A stretch of DNA of 9,457 nt, taken from positions 1 to 9,457 of the forward strand of contig PXSG01000032.1 in NCBI GenBank assembly GCA_003023485.1. The letters run 5' to 3'. Shown in pieces: positions 1-7,011 of the stretch. The notes below the pieces were generated by a model. It was not told the DNA's origin, did not search any database, and saw only the letters and a program-made list of their open reading frames with translations. The stretch comes from Halobacteriales archaeon SW_10_68_16 (GTDB lineage Archaea > Halobacteriota > Halobacteria > Halobacteriales > Haloarculaceae). Each line of letters begins with the position of its first letter. The first letter of the stretch is position 1. A program made the translations under genes and the position numbers.

Positions 1-702
1 GTCACTCGACAGCGGTGCGTCGAGTTCGACGGTCACCTCGTCGTGGGTTCCGGGGTCGAGGTAGGCTGACACACCCCGGACCGCGTCGGGGTTGGCGCCG
101 GAGTCGTTCTGGATTGCGACGTAGCCACCCTCGGTGAGTTCGACGTCCTCGACGGTGACCTCCCCGCCGCCGCTGGTCTGGTCGGGGAATGTCACGGCGG
201 CGTCGTGCTGTTCGTAGGTGACCGGCCCAGTCGAGTTCGTCGCGCCGCTCTGGGTGTTGACCGTCAGTTCGACCTCGCTGGTCCCGGCGTTCTGTGGGTT
301 CTGGACGTTCTGGAGGACGACCACGATCTCGTCGCCGGCCTCGATGGTGTAGTTGCCGCCGAGGTCGATCCGGACGGCGGCGCCGTCCTTCTGGCCGCTG
401 ACGGAACCGATCTCGTCGGCGGTCACGTCCACGCGGGACCCGCGGTCGTCGTCGCCGCGGTCGATGCCGATCCGTTCGATGTCGTTGACGCCGACGTTAC
501 TCACGTCCGCCGTGGGCTGGGCGAGGCTGTAATCGACGAGGGCATCCTCGAATGCCGCGCCGGTCACGGCGTCGCCGCTCTCGACGGTCATCGTGATCGC
601 GTGCGTGGAATCCGCCTCGTTCGGTCCTGTCGTTGGGGTGTCATGGCCCACCGGGAAAAGTCCTTGTGGCCGAGGCCTGCCTCGGGTGTAGCCGTTTGGC
701 AT
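1..702 (-). CDS. DUF7282-like surface-type protein, N-terminal part, truncated by window edge
   Basis: The minus strand is open for 234 codons from an ATG at 702 to the window edge, so the C-terminus lies outside. The product is acidic and rich in Thr, Gly, Asn and Val, like haloarchaeal exported beta-sandwich proteins. Residues about 20-145 resemble the repeat of haloarchaeal surface glycoproteins (TPTTGPNEADSTH, then NYTIEAGDEIVVVLQNVQNP). Residues about 185-234 (VTVEDVELTEGGYVAIQNDSG, then AYLDPGTHDEVTVELD) match what I remember of the DUF7282 domain, which has no known enzymatic role. Proteins of this kind normally carry a signal peptide, but none is visible: the first 20 residues are basic and polar (MPNGYTRGRPRPQGLFPVGH). 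The frame is also open upstream of 702, so the start is uncertain; GTG at 651 and ATG at 591 are alternatives. I chose 702 because an AT-rich element lies about 25 nt upstream. A 5'-truncated gene is possible. It is divergent from leuS. Confidence 0.7.
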   Translation of the reverse strand, partial: MPNGYTRGRPRPQGLFPVGHDTPTTGPNEADSTHAITMTVESGDAVTGAAFEDALVDYSLAQPTADVSNVGVNDIERIGIDRGDDDRGSRVDVTADEIGSVSGQKDGAAVRIDLGGNYTIEAGDEIVVVLQNVQNPQNAGTSEVELTVNTQSGATNSTGPVTYEQHDAAVTFPDQTSGGGEVTVEDVELTEGGYVAIQNDSGANPDAVRGVSAYLDPGTHDEVTVELDAPLSSD

Positions 703-720
703 CCGACGCGAGATGGCAGT

Positions 721-731
721 CCTTTTGATTT
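721..731. promoter_or_regulatory. AT-rich TATA-like element shared by two divergent genes
   Basis: CCTTTTGATTT is the only AT-rich stretch in the 48-bp gap. Its centre is about 25 nt from the leuS ATG at 751 and about 25 nt from the minus-strand ATG at 702. That is the spacing expected for a leaderless haloarchaeal promoter in either direction. Read on the minus strand it is AAATCAAAAGG. Direct evidence is position and composition only. Use for leuS is likely; use for the minus-strand gene is less certain because that start is doubtful. Confidence 0.45.
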
Positions 732-750
732 CGGACCCTGAGGGTAGGGT

Positions 751-3621
751 ATGGACTACGAGCCACAGGCCGTCGAGTCGAAGTGGCGCAAGCGGTGGGC
801 CCGGGAGGGGCGCTACGAGGCCGACCCCGACGACCCGGACCCGACGTTCATCACCGTCCCCTATCCCTACCCCAGCGGCGGGATGCACCTCGGGCACTGC
901 CGCACCTACACGGTCCCGGACGTCTACGCCCGCTACCGGCGCCTGCAGGGCGACAACGTCCTCTTTCCCATCGCCTGGCACGTCACCGGCACGCCCATCG
1001 TCGGCGCCGTCGAGCGACTGAAGGAGGGCGACGAGGACCAGATGTCCTCGCTGCAGGACGCCTTCGGCGTGCCGGAGTCGGATTTGCAGGACCTGGAGAC
1101 GCCGATGGGCTATGCCCGCTATTTCATCGAGGAGGCCGACTCCAGTTACAAGCGCGGGATGCGACAGATGGGCCTGTCCATCGACTGGCGCCGGGAGTTC
1201 ACCACCAACGACGACCGCTACTCGAAGTTCATCACCTGGCAGTACGAGACGCTCAAAGAGCGGGGCCTGCTGGAGAAGGGGCTGCATCCGGTCGATTTCT
1301 GTACCAACGAACGCCAGCCCGTCACCGACCACGACCTCCTGGAGGGCGAGGACGCCGACCACCAGGAGTTCACGCTCGTGCGCTTCTTCCAGGGCGATGA
1401 CCTCGACGCCGCGGACGCGACTGTCTTCCCGATGGCGACGCTGCGCCCCGAGACGATACGGGGGGTCACGAACGCCTACGTCCACTCCGAGGCGACCTAC
1501 GTCCGGGCGACCGTCGACGGCGAGGAGTGGGTCGTCAGCGAGGCCGCGATCGAGAAACTCGACCTCCAGGCCCGCGAGGTCGACATCCACGAGCGGTTCC
1601 CGGGGTCGGAGCTGGTCGGCGAGGAAGTCACCAATCCGGTCACCGGCGACGAGTTCGTCATCCTCCCCGCGACGTTCGTCGACGCCGACAACGCCACCGG
1701 CGTCGTGATGTCCGTCCCGGCCCACTCCCCGGACGACATCGTCGCCCTGGACGAGGCTAAAGCCGGCGCCGACGACATCGCGGCCGAGTACGGCGTCGAC
1801 GCCGACGAGATTCGGGCAATCGAGCCCATCCCCATCCTCGAGATCGAGGGCTACGGCGAGATTCCCGCGCGGGACGCCGTCGAGGCGGCGGGCATCGACT
1901 CGACCGACGACCCGGAGTTGCACGAGGTCACCGAAGCGTTGTACCAGGACGAGTTCCTGAACGGTCGCCTGCTGGACTCCTATGGCCAGTTCGCGGGCGA
2001 GGTCATCGAGGACGTCCGCGAGCGTTTCCGGGAGCACCACCGCGCGGCCGGCCGGTTCGACACCATGTACGAGTACACCGAGGAGGTGGTCTGCCGGTGT
2101 GGCGGCGAGGTCGAGGTGTCCGTCCAGGACACCTGGTTCATCCGGTACAACGACGAGGCCTGGCAGGCGAAGGCCCGCGAGGCCGTCGAGCGGATGGAGG
2201 CTATCCCGGAGAACACCCGCAAGCAGTACGACGACACCATCGATTGGCTGGAGGAGTGGCCCTGCATCCGCAACTACGGGCTCGGAACCCGCCTCCCCTG
2301 GGACGAGGACTTCGTCATCGAACCCCTCTCGGACTCGACTATCTACATGGCCTACTACACCATCGCGCCCCGCATCCGGGACATCCCCGTCGAGGACCTG
2401 GATCGGGACTTCTTCGATACGCTCTTTTTCAGCCCCGAGGGCGAGGACGCACCCGAGGGGCTCGACGTCTCGGTGGAGGACCCCGACGAGCGCGCGCTCG
2501 ACCTGCGCGAGGAGTGGGACTACTGGTACCCCGTCGACTTCCGGTGTTCGGCCAACGACCTCATCCGCAACCACCTCACCTTCTACCTCTACCACCACGC
2601 GGAACTGTTCGAGGAGGAGGACTGGCCCCAGGGGATCACCTCGATGGGAATGGGCCTGCTCGAGGGCGAGGCGATGTCCTCCTCGAGGGGGCACGTCGTC
2701 CTGCCCGGCGAGGCCATCGAGCGGTACGGCGCCGATACCGTCCGCTTTTTCCTGTTGAACTCCGCGGAACCCTGGCAGGACTACGACTGGCGGGCCGACG
2801 AAGTGGGGTCGACCCGCGACCAACGGGATCCCATCGACCGCTGGCTCCTCTCGAAGCTCCAGGCGACGGTCCGGGACGTGACCGCCGCGCTCGACCGCTT
2901 CGAGACCAGGTCGGCCAGCCAGGCGGCCTTCTACCGCTTCGAGGAGAATCTGCGCTGGTACCGCCGGCGGACCGACACCGACCGGCCCGCGGCGGCCTGG
3001 ACCCTGCGGGAGGTCCTGGCGACGCGACTGCGCCTGCTGGCGCCGTTCGTCCCCTTCATGGCCAACGAACTCCACGAGGAACTGACCGGCGAACCCGCCG
3101 AAGACGGCACCGAAGCGGGGCTACCCGCAGAGGACGCGGCCTGGCCCGAACCCGACCCCGCGTTCGAATCGCCCGAAACGGAGGCCCGCGAGGAACTGGT
3201 CGGGGATCTCGTAGAGGACGTCCGCGACATCGTCGACGTCACTGGGACGGATCCGGAAACGGTCCGCGTCTACGTCGCCGCCGACTGGAAACGGGAAGTC
3301 TTCGAGACGGTCCGCGAGGTCGGCGACGACGTCGGTGCCGTGATGAGCGCGGCCATGGACGACGAGGAGTTGCGAGAGCGCGGCGAGGCGGTCAACGACC
3401 TCGCGGGCGACCTGGTCGAATTCGCCCGCGGGCGCGACGACGACGAACTGGACGCGCTCGCGTCGGTCGACGAGCTGTCTGTCTACCAGGCGGTCGCGGA
3501 CTTCCTCGAAGGGGAGTTCGACGCCGCCGTCGAGGTCTACGCCGAGGACGGGAAGGCCGTCGACCCCGAGGACAAGGCCGACCAGGCGGTCCCGTTCCGG
3601 CCGGCGGTCCACCTGGAGTGA
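751..3621 (+). CDS. leuS: Leucyl-tRNA synthetase (archaeal/eukaryotic type)
   Basis: Charges tRNA-Leu with leucine in the cytoplasm (class Ia synthetase). The protein has 956 residues. The signature HLGH is at residues 46-49. The CP1 editing domain follows, with the threonine-rich motif TLRPET at 230-235 and an editing-site Asp near 328-329 (VPAHSPDDI). A Cys-x-Cys pair sits at 448-450. The archaeal block GLGTRLPWD and IEPLSDSTIYMAYYTIA leads to the catalytic loop at 641-645. There the KMSKS equivalent reads AMSSS, followed by Arg-Gly-His: both signature lysines are absent. The anticodon helical domain (IDRWLLSKLQ, FYRFEENLRWYRRRTD) and the C-terminal domain ending in PFRPAVHLE are present. 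Compared with Pyrococcus LeuRS, about 20 residues appear to be missing between EVGSTRDQ and IDRWLLSKL (residues 691-695). The ATG at 751 is supported by the family start (YEPQAVESKWRKRW) and by a TATA-like element 25 nt upstream. The function is secure; full activity is not proven because of the gap. Confidence 0.96.
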   Translation: MDYEPQAVESKWRKRWAREGRYEADPDDPDPTFITVPYPYPSGGMHLGHCRTYTVPDVYARYRRLQGDNVLFPIAWHVTGTPIVGAVERLKEGDEDQMSSLQDAFGVPESDLQDLETPMGYARYFIEEADSSYKRGMRQMGLSIDWRREFTTNDDRYSKFITWQYETLKERGLLEKGLHPVDFCTNERQPVTDHDLLEGEDADHQEFTLVRFFQGDDLDAADATVFPMATLRPETIRGVTNAYVHSEATYVRATVDGEEWVVSEAAIEKLDLQAREVDIHERFPGSELVGEEVTNPVTGDEFVILPATFVDADNATGVVMSVPAHSPDDIVALDEAKAGADDIAAEYGVDADEIRAIEPIPILEIEGYGEIPARDAVEAAGIDSTDDPELHEVTEALYQDEFLNGRLLDSYGQFAGEVIEDVRERFREHHRAAGRFDTMYEYTEEVVCRCGGEVEVSVQDTWFIRYNDEAWQAKAREAVERMEAIPENTRKQYDDTIDWLEEWPCIRNYGLGTRLPWDEDFVIEPLSDSTIYMAYYTIAPRIRDIPVEDLDRDFFDTLFFSPEGEDAPEGLDVSVEDPDERALDLREEWDYWYPVDFRCSANDLIRNHLTFYLYHHAELFEEEDWPQGITSMGMGLLEGEAMSSSRGHVVLPGEAIERYGADTVRFFLLNSAEPWQDYDWRADEVGSTRDQRDPIDRWLLSKLQATVRDVTAALDRFETRSASQAAFYRFEENLRWYRRRTDTDRPAAAWTLREVLATRLRLLAPFVPFMANELHEELTGEPAEDGTEAGLPAEDAAWPEPDPAFESPETEAREELVGDLVEDVRDIVDVTGTDPETVRVYVAADWKREVFETVREVGDDVGAVMSAAMDDEELRERGEAVNDLAGDLVEFARGRDDDELDALASVDELSVYQAVADFLEGEFDAAVEVYAEDGKAVDPEDKADQAVPFRPAVHLE

Positions 3622-3646
3622 CGGGCATACCTTGACCCATTCGTGA

Positions 3647-3850
3647 TTACAGGTCCTCGAAGGTCTGTGCGGCGACGACACCGAGCAGCAGCGAGAACAG
3701 CGCACGCGAGAGCGGGAACCCGATGCCGGCGGCCGACAGCGTCGCGAACCCGACGACCGCGACGACGGCCGCGGCGACCACGCCGAAGGCTCGCGTCCAG
3801 ACGTCGCCGTCGTTCCCGTCGCCGTTCCCGACGTCCGGGGTCTCGGCCAT
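3647..3850 (-). CDS. Small two-segment membrane protein, unknown function
   Basis: A 67-residue protein. The first 16 residues are polar and acidic (MAETPDVGNGDGNDGD). Two hydrophobic stretches follow, roughly residues 21-42 (FGVVAAAVVAVVGFATL) and 45-63 (FPLSRALFSLLLGVVAAQTF), and it ends in FEDL. This looks like a small helical-hairpin membrane protein; haloarchaeal genomes carry many uncharacterised ones. I do not recognise the family and assign no function. The ATG at 3850 has a good TATA-like element 26 nt upstream, as expected for a leaderless transcript, which is the main reason to believe the gene is real. It is convergent with leuS (25 nt between stop codons) and divergent from serB (78 nt between starts). 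The reading frame is open far upstream of this ATG, but that extension is antisense to serB and the kinase. Confidence 0.75.
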   Translation of the reverse strand: MAETPDVGNGDGNDGDVWTRAFGVVAAAVVAVVGFATLSAAGIGFPLSRALFSLLLGVVAAQTFEDL

Positions 3851-3870
3851 GGGCGGACGTCGGTCTCCCC

Positions 3871-3880
3871 GATCATAAAC
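3871..3880 (-). promoter_or_regulatory. TATA-like promoter of the small membrane protein
   Basis: Read on the minus strand the sequence is GTTTATGATC, with core TTTATGAT. Its centre is about 26 nt upstream of the ATG at 3850, matching the leaderless haloarchaeal arrangement. It stands out as A/T-rich in GC-rich surroundings. Confidence 0.6.
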
Positions 3881-3887
3881 GTCCCCT

Positions 3888-3927
3888 CGAACCGCGGGGT
3901 TTGAAACCCGGCGCCGCGAACCGCGGG
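3888..3927 (+). promoter_or_regulatory. serB promoter with palindrome and 11-bp direct repeat
   Basis: CGAACCGCGGG occurs twice, at 3888-3898 and 3917-3927, with 29 nt between equivalent positions. Between the copies, 3897-3909 is GGGTTTGAAACCC, two perfect 6-nt inverted arms around one G. The palindrome centre at 3903 is 26 nt before the serB ATG, where the TATA box of a leaderless gene should be. No better TATA box is visible. The second repeat ends 1 nt before the ATG. An operator for a regulator is an inference; the repeats themselves are directly visible. Confidence 0.45.
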
Positions 3928-3928
3928 T

Positions 3929-4588
3929 ATGACGCTGGTCGCGTTCGACTTCGACGGGACGCTCTCGGACTCGGAGATGACGATCCTGCTGGGCGAGCAG
4001 TGCGACCGGATCGAGTTGCGCGAGGAGGCGGTGGCCGACCGCATGGGCGAGATCACCCGCCGGGCGATGAACGACGAGATCGGCTACGCCGAGAGCCTCC
4101 GCCGGCGGTGTGCGCTGCTGGCGGACCTGCCCCTCGCGGACGCCGAGGCGGCCTTCGCGGAGGTCACGCTGCGCCCCGGCGCGACCGATATTGTCGCCCG
4201 CCTGCGCGAGGCCGGCGTCTTCGTCACCATCCTCACCGGCGGGTTCGAGCGCGGTGTCGAGGCAGCACTCGAACGGGAGGGTGTCGCCGTCGACGCAATC
4301 GTGGCCAACCGCCTGCCCGCCGCCGACGGGCGGCTCACCGGCGACGTCGAGGGGCCGCTCGTCGAGGGCACCAAAGACGGGGCCCTCGATGACCTGGTCG
4401 CCACGTCGGGGGAGTCGCTGACCGACACTGTAGCCGTCGGCGACGGCGCGAACGACCTGCCGATGCTGGAAGCCACGGGCCTGGCCGTGGGGTTCGACCC
4501 CAAGCCGGCCGTCGAGCCGAGCTGTGACGTGGTCGTCGAGACGATGGGCGAACTCGACGCGCTCTTCGAGCGGGAGGGACTCTACTAG
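3929..4588 (+). CDS. serB: Phosphoserine phosphatase, HAD family
   Basis: A 219-residue cytoplasmic phosphatase predicted to hydrolyse O-phosphoserine to serine and phosphate, the last step of the phosphorylated serine pathway. All four HAD motifs are present: motif I DFDGT with nucleophile Asp7 and acid/base Asp9; motif II Thr103 in ILTGGF; motif III Lys149; motif IV GDGANDLPML from Gly171, with Asp172 and Asp176 as Mg2+ ligands. The sequence after motif I (LSDSE) and the alpha-helical cap at about residues 14-75 are typical of SerB rather than of other HAD enzymes. Length is normal for archaeal SerB without an ACT domain, and nothing looks broken. The ATG at 3929 directly precedes the motif I strand (TLVAFDFDGT). 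It is monocistronic as far as can be seen: it is divergent from the small membrane gene, and the downstream kinase has its own promoter. A related HAD phosphatase with another substrate is possible but less likely. Confidence 0.9.
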   Translation: MTLVAFDFDGTLSDSEMTILLGEQCDRIELREEAVADRMGEITRRAMNDEIGYAESLRRRCALLADLPLADAEAAFAEVTLRPGATDIVARLREAGVFVTILTGGFERGVEAALEREGVAVDAIVANRLPAADGRLTGDVEGPLVEGTKDGALDDLVATSGESLTDTVAVGDGANDLPMLEATGLAVGFDPKPAVEPSCDVVVETMGELDALFEREGLY

Positions 4589-4640
4589 GCGACAGTAGCA
4601 GTAGCTGCTGCCGGTCCGGTTTCCCATTGAAACAGTACAT

Positions 4641-4648
4641 CTTTTACG
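4641..4648 (+). promoter_or_regulatory. TATA-like promoter of the histidine kinase
   Basis: CTTTTACG lies with its centre about 25 nt before the ATG at 4670, with a purine-rich GAAACA at 4629-4634 in roughly the place of a BRE. The arrangement predicts a leaderless transcript and separates the kinase from serB, which ends 81 nt before it. Confidence 0.55.
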
Positions 4649-4669
4649 TCGTGGGAATCGTGTGAGGCT

Positions 4670-6922
4670 ATGGGCAGTCCGATCCACGTGCTGTACGTGG
4701 ACGCCGACGCCGACGTTGCGGATCTGACGGCCACCCACCTCGAACGCGAGGACGACCGATTCACCGTCGAGACGGCAGCCAGCACGACCGCAGGGCTCGA
4801 CCGCCTCGACGCCGATGTCGACTGTGTGGTCTCGGCCTACGAGTTCCCCGACACCGACGGACTGGCGTTTCTCGAAGCGGTCCGCGAGGATTATCCCGAC
4901 CTGCCGTCCGTTCTCTTTCCCGGAAAGGGGTCCGAGGCGGTCGCGGCCGACGCCATCGACGCGGGCGTCACCAACTACCTGCAGCGGCGAGACGGGACCG
5001 ACCAGTACGCGGTCGAGGCCGCCGGGGACCCCATCTACACGCTGGACGCGGACGGTATCTTCACCCTCGTCAACGACGCGTTCTGCGAGGTGACGGGCTA
5101 CGACGAGGCCGACCTCGTGGGCGCACACTTCGCCTCGATACTCGCCCAGTCGGACAGGCTGCGCGGCGAGGAAGTGGTCCGGTCGCTTCGCGACCCGTCC
5201 GTCGACCGCCGGACGAGCGAACTGACCCTCGTCTGTCGGGACGGCAGTCCGGTTCCCTGTGAGATCCACCTCACGCCGCTGCCAACCCGCGGCGACGGGT
5301 CCTTTTGCGGGACAGTCGGCGTCGTCCGTGACATCAGCGCCCGCACGGAGCGCGAACGGGAACTCGAACGCGAGCGCGACCGCTTCGAGACGCTCCTCGA
5401 GCGCGTCCCGACGCCGCTCGTCTACGGCCACGTGATCGACGACGACATCCGTGTCACGCGAGTCAACGCGGCGTTCGAGGACGTCTTCGGTTACGACGCC
5501 GACACACTCGTCGGCGAGTATCTGGACGAGTACATCGTCCCGGCCGAACACGGCGACGAGGCGGACACGCTCAACGTGACTGTCCGCCGGGAGGGCAACG
5601 TCGAACACGAGGTCAGGAGAGAGACGACCGACGGCATGCGTGATTTCCTCTTCCGGGCGATTCCACTCCACGAGACCGGCGAGGACACCGTCGAGGCCAT
5701 CGGCGTCTACACGGACATCACCGAGCAGAAAGAACGCGAGCGGGCGATGCGAGAGCAACGCGAACGGTTACAGGAACGCGAGGAGAAACTCATCCGCCTG
5801 CGCAACTACACGCAGGACCTGGCGTACGCGGACACCCCGGCCGAGACGGCGACCGTCGCGTTGAACGCCATCGACGAGATCCTGGGGTTCGACCTCGGGG
5901 CCGTCTTCACGCAGGCCGAGACACAGGAGGGCGTCCTCGAAGTCGTCGAGGTGCTGAACCAACGACAGATGGAGAAGATGTACGGCGGGATCCCCGTCTT
6001 CCTGCGTGACGCCCCCGCCGGGACCCACTCCGAACTCGCCTGGGAGGTCTTCGAGAGCGGCGAGTCGGTCTTCCTCAACGATACCGCCGAGTCGGACCTG
6101 CTCGCGCGCAAGTCCCCGTTCGGGAGCCTGATGCTGTACCCCATCGGCGACCACGGCGTCGTCCTGCTGGCCGCGACGACCCTCGAGGCGTTCACCGAGA
6201 CCGAGGAGATCCTGCTGGACCTGCTCGCTGCGACCCTCGAGAGCGCGTTCGACCGCCTCGACTGGGAGCGGGAACTGCGCCGCCAGCGGGACGCGCTCGA
6301 ACGCCAGAACGAACGCCTCGAAGAGTTCGCCTCCGTCGTCTCCCACGACCTCCGGAACCCCCTGCAGGTGGCCGACCTGCGCCTGGAACTGGCCCGCGAG
6401 GAGTGTGACAGCGACCACCTGGGGGACGTCGCGGACGCCCTCGACCGGAGTCAGGCGCTCGTCGACGCCCTCCTGACGCTCGCCCGCGAGGGGGAACCCG
6501 TCGGCGAGACGGAACCTGTCGACCTGGGCGAGGTCGCCGAAATCTGCTGGCACACGACGGCAGCCCCCGACGCGACGTTCCGTGTCGAGACCGACCGGAC
6601 GGTCCTGGCCGACCGGAGCCGGCTCCGGCAACTCTTCGAGAACCTCTACCGGAACGCGGTCGAACACGCTGGCGACGACGTGACCATCACGGTCGGAGCG
6701 ACGGACGAGGGCTTCTACGTCGAGGACGACGGGCCCGGAATCCCGGCCGAGGAGCGCGAGTCGGTCTTCGAGGGTGGCTACTCCACCAGTGCCGACGGGA
6801 CGGGCTTTGGCCTGCGCATCGTCGAACAGGTCGCGACGGCACACGGCTGGGAGGTCCGGGTGACCGACGGCACCGGGGGCGGCGCACGGTTCGAGGTCTC
6901 CGGCGTCGATGTCGCCGAATGA
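4670..6922 (+). CDS. Hybrid sensor histidine kinase, REC(degenerate)-PAS-PAS-GAF-HisKA-HATPase
   Basis: A 750-residue soluble sensor kinase with no membrane segments, so it should sense a cytoplasmic signal. Domains in order: receiver-like domain 4-113; PAS 116-225 (DPIYTLDADGIFTLVNDAF); coiled-coil helix 226-240; PAS 241-355 (VNAAFEDVFGYD); helix 356-378; GAF about 379-535; HisKA with phospho-acceptor His559 in SHDLRNP; HATPase with N-box Asn658/Asn662 (ENLYRNAVEH), G1 DDGPGIP at 687 onward and G2 GTGFGLRIV. The kinase core is intact. The receiver domain is not: the phospho-acceptor position in VVSAYEFPDTDG is Ala56, and the conserved Thr/Ser before Gly-Lys-Gly is Pro84, although Lys86 and the acidic residues Asp11 and Asp13 remain. 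The usual helical linker between receiver and first PAS is also absent (DQYAVEAAGDPIY). The start is set by the family start (IHVLYVDAD) and the TATA-like element 25 nt upstream. No cognate response regulator is visible. The signal is unknown. Confidence 0.93.
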   Translation: MGSPIHVLYVDADADVADLTATHLEREDDRFTVETAASTTAGLDRLDADVDCVVSAYEFPDTDGLAFLEAVREDYPDLPSVLFPGKGSEAVAADAIDAGVTNYLQRRDGTDQYAVEAAGDPIYTLDADGIFTLVNDAFCEVTGYDEADLVGAHFASILAQSDRLRGEEVVRSLRDPSVDRRTSELTLVCRDGSPVPCEIHLTPLPTRGDGSFCGTVGVVRDISARTERERELERERDRFETLLERVPTPLVYGHVIDDDIRVTRVNAAFEDVFGYDADTLVGEYLDEYIVPAEHGDEADTLNVTVRREGNVEHEVRRETTDGMRDFLFRAIPLHETGEDTVEAIGVYTDITEQKERERAMREQRERLQEREEKLIRLRNYTQDLAYADTPAETATVALNAIDEILGFDLGAVFTQAETQEGVLEVVEVLNQRQMEKMYGGIPVFLRDAPAGTHSELAWEVFESGESVFLNDTAESDLLARKSPFGSLMLYPIGDHGVVLLAATTLEAFTETEEILLDLLAATLESAFDRLDWERELRRQRDALERQNERLEEFASVVSHDLRNPLQVADLRLELAREECDSDHLGDVADALDRSQALVDALLTLAREGEPVGETEPVDLGEVAEICWHTTAAPDATFRVETDRTVLADRSRLRQLFENLYRNAVEHAGDDVTITVGATDEGFYVEDDGPGIPAEERESVFEGGYSTSADGTGFGLRIVEQVATAHGWEVRVTDGTGGGARFEVSGVDVAE

Positions 6923-6968
6923 ACGCTTCGAGGGCGGATCGGTCGGATAAATTAAGCGTCGCCGCCGA

Positions 6969-7006
6969 TTTTAAATACGAGGAGGCGGTCTTATGTCCAG
7001 TTGGAG
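6969..7006 (+). promoter_or_regulatory. Promoter and Shine-Dalgarno of the FIST-sensor operon
   Basis: TTTTAAATA at 6969-6977 is the strongest TATA-like element in the window. Its distance to the ATG at 7012 (about 39 nt) predicts a transcription start near 6999 and a short leader of about 12 nt. GGAG at 7003-7006 sits in that leader, 5 nt before the ATG, and can pair with the 16S 3' end. A second AT-rich stretch, GATAAATTAAG at 6946-6956, lies just upstream and might be an alternative box or a regulator site. This is unlike the leaderless pattern of the other genes here and is the main reason to start the FIST gene at 7012. Confidence 0.6.
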
Positions 7007-7011
7007 TAACG

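Noticed and set aside
205..741. Plus-strand 178-codon open frame opposite the DUF7282-like gene
   Set aside because: The minus strand gives recognisable domain sequence there; the plus-strand product is featureless and Val/Asp-rich, as expected from an antisense shadow.
2097..3635. Plus-strand 512-codon open frame inside leuS
   Set aside because: Shadow frame of leuS, rich in Arg, Gly and Pro, no domain, overlaps the catalytic part of a clear gene.
3622..3646. Terminator between the convergent leuS and small membrane gene
   Set aside because: The 25-nt gap has no clear stem or T-run on either strand.
4597..4609. Hairpin AGCAG-TAG-CTGCT after serB as a terminator
   Set aside because: Stem of only 5 bp and no T-tract follows; not convincing as a termination signal.
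3647..5758. Minus-strand open frame of 703 codons, antisense to serB and half the kinase
   Set aside because: Open because of G/C-biased codon use on the other strand. Only its last 67 codons (from 3850) look like a protein and have a promoter; the rest has no recognisable domain and opposes two well-supported genes.
6919..7011. Upstream start for the FIST gene at the ATG overlapping the kinase stop codon
   Set aside because: The extra 31 codons cross a strong TATA-like element and a Shine-Dalgarno site and do not look like FIST_N; the later ATG fits better.
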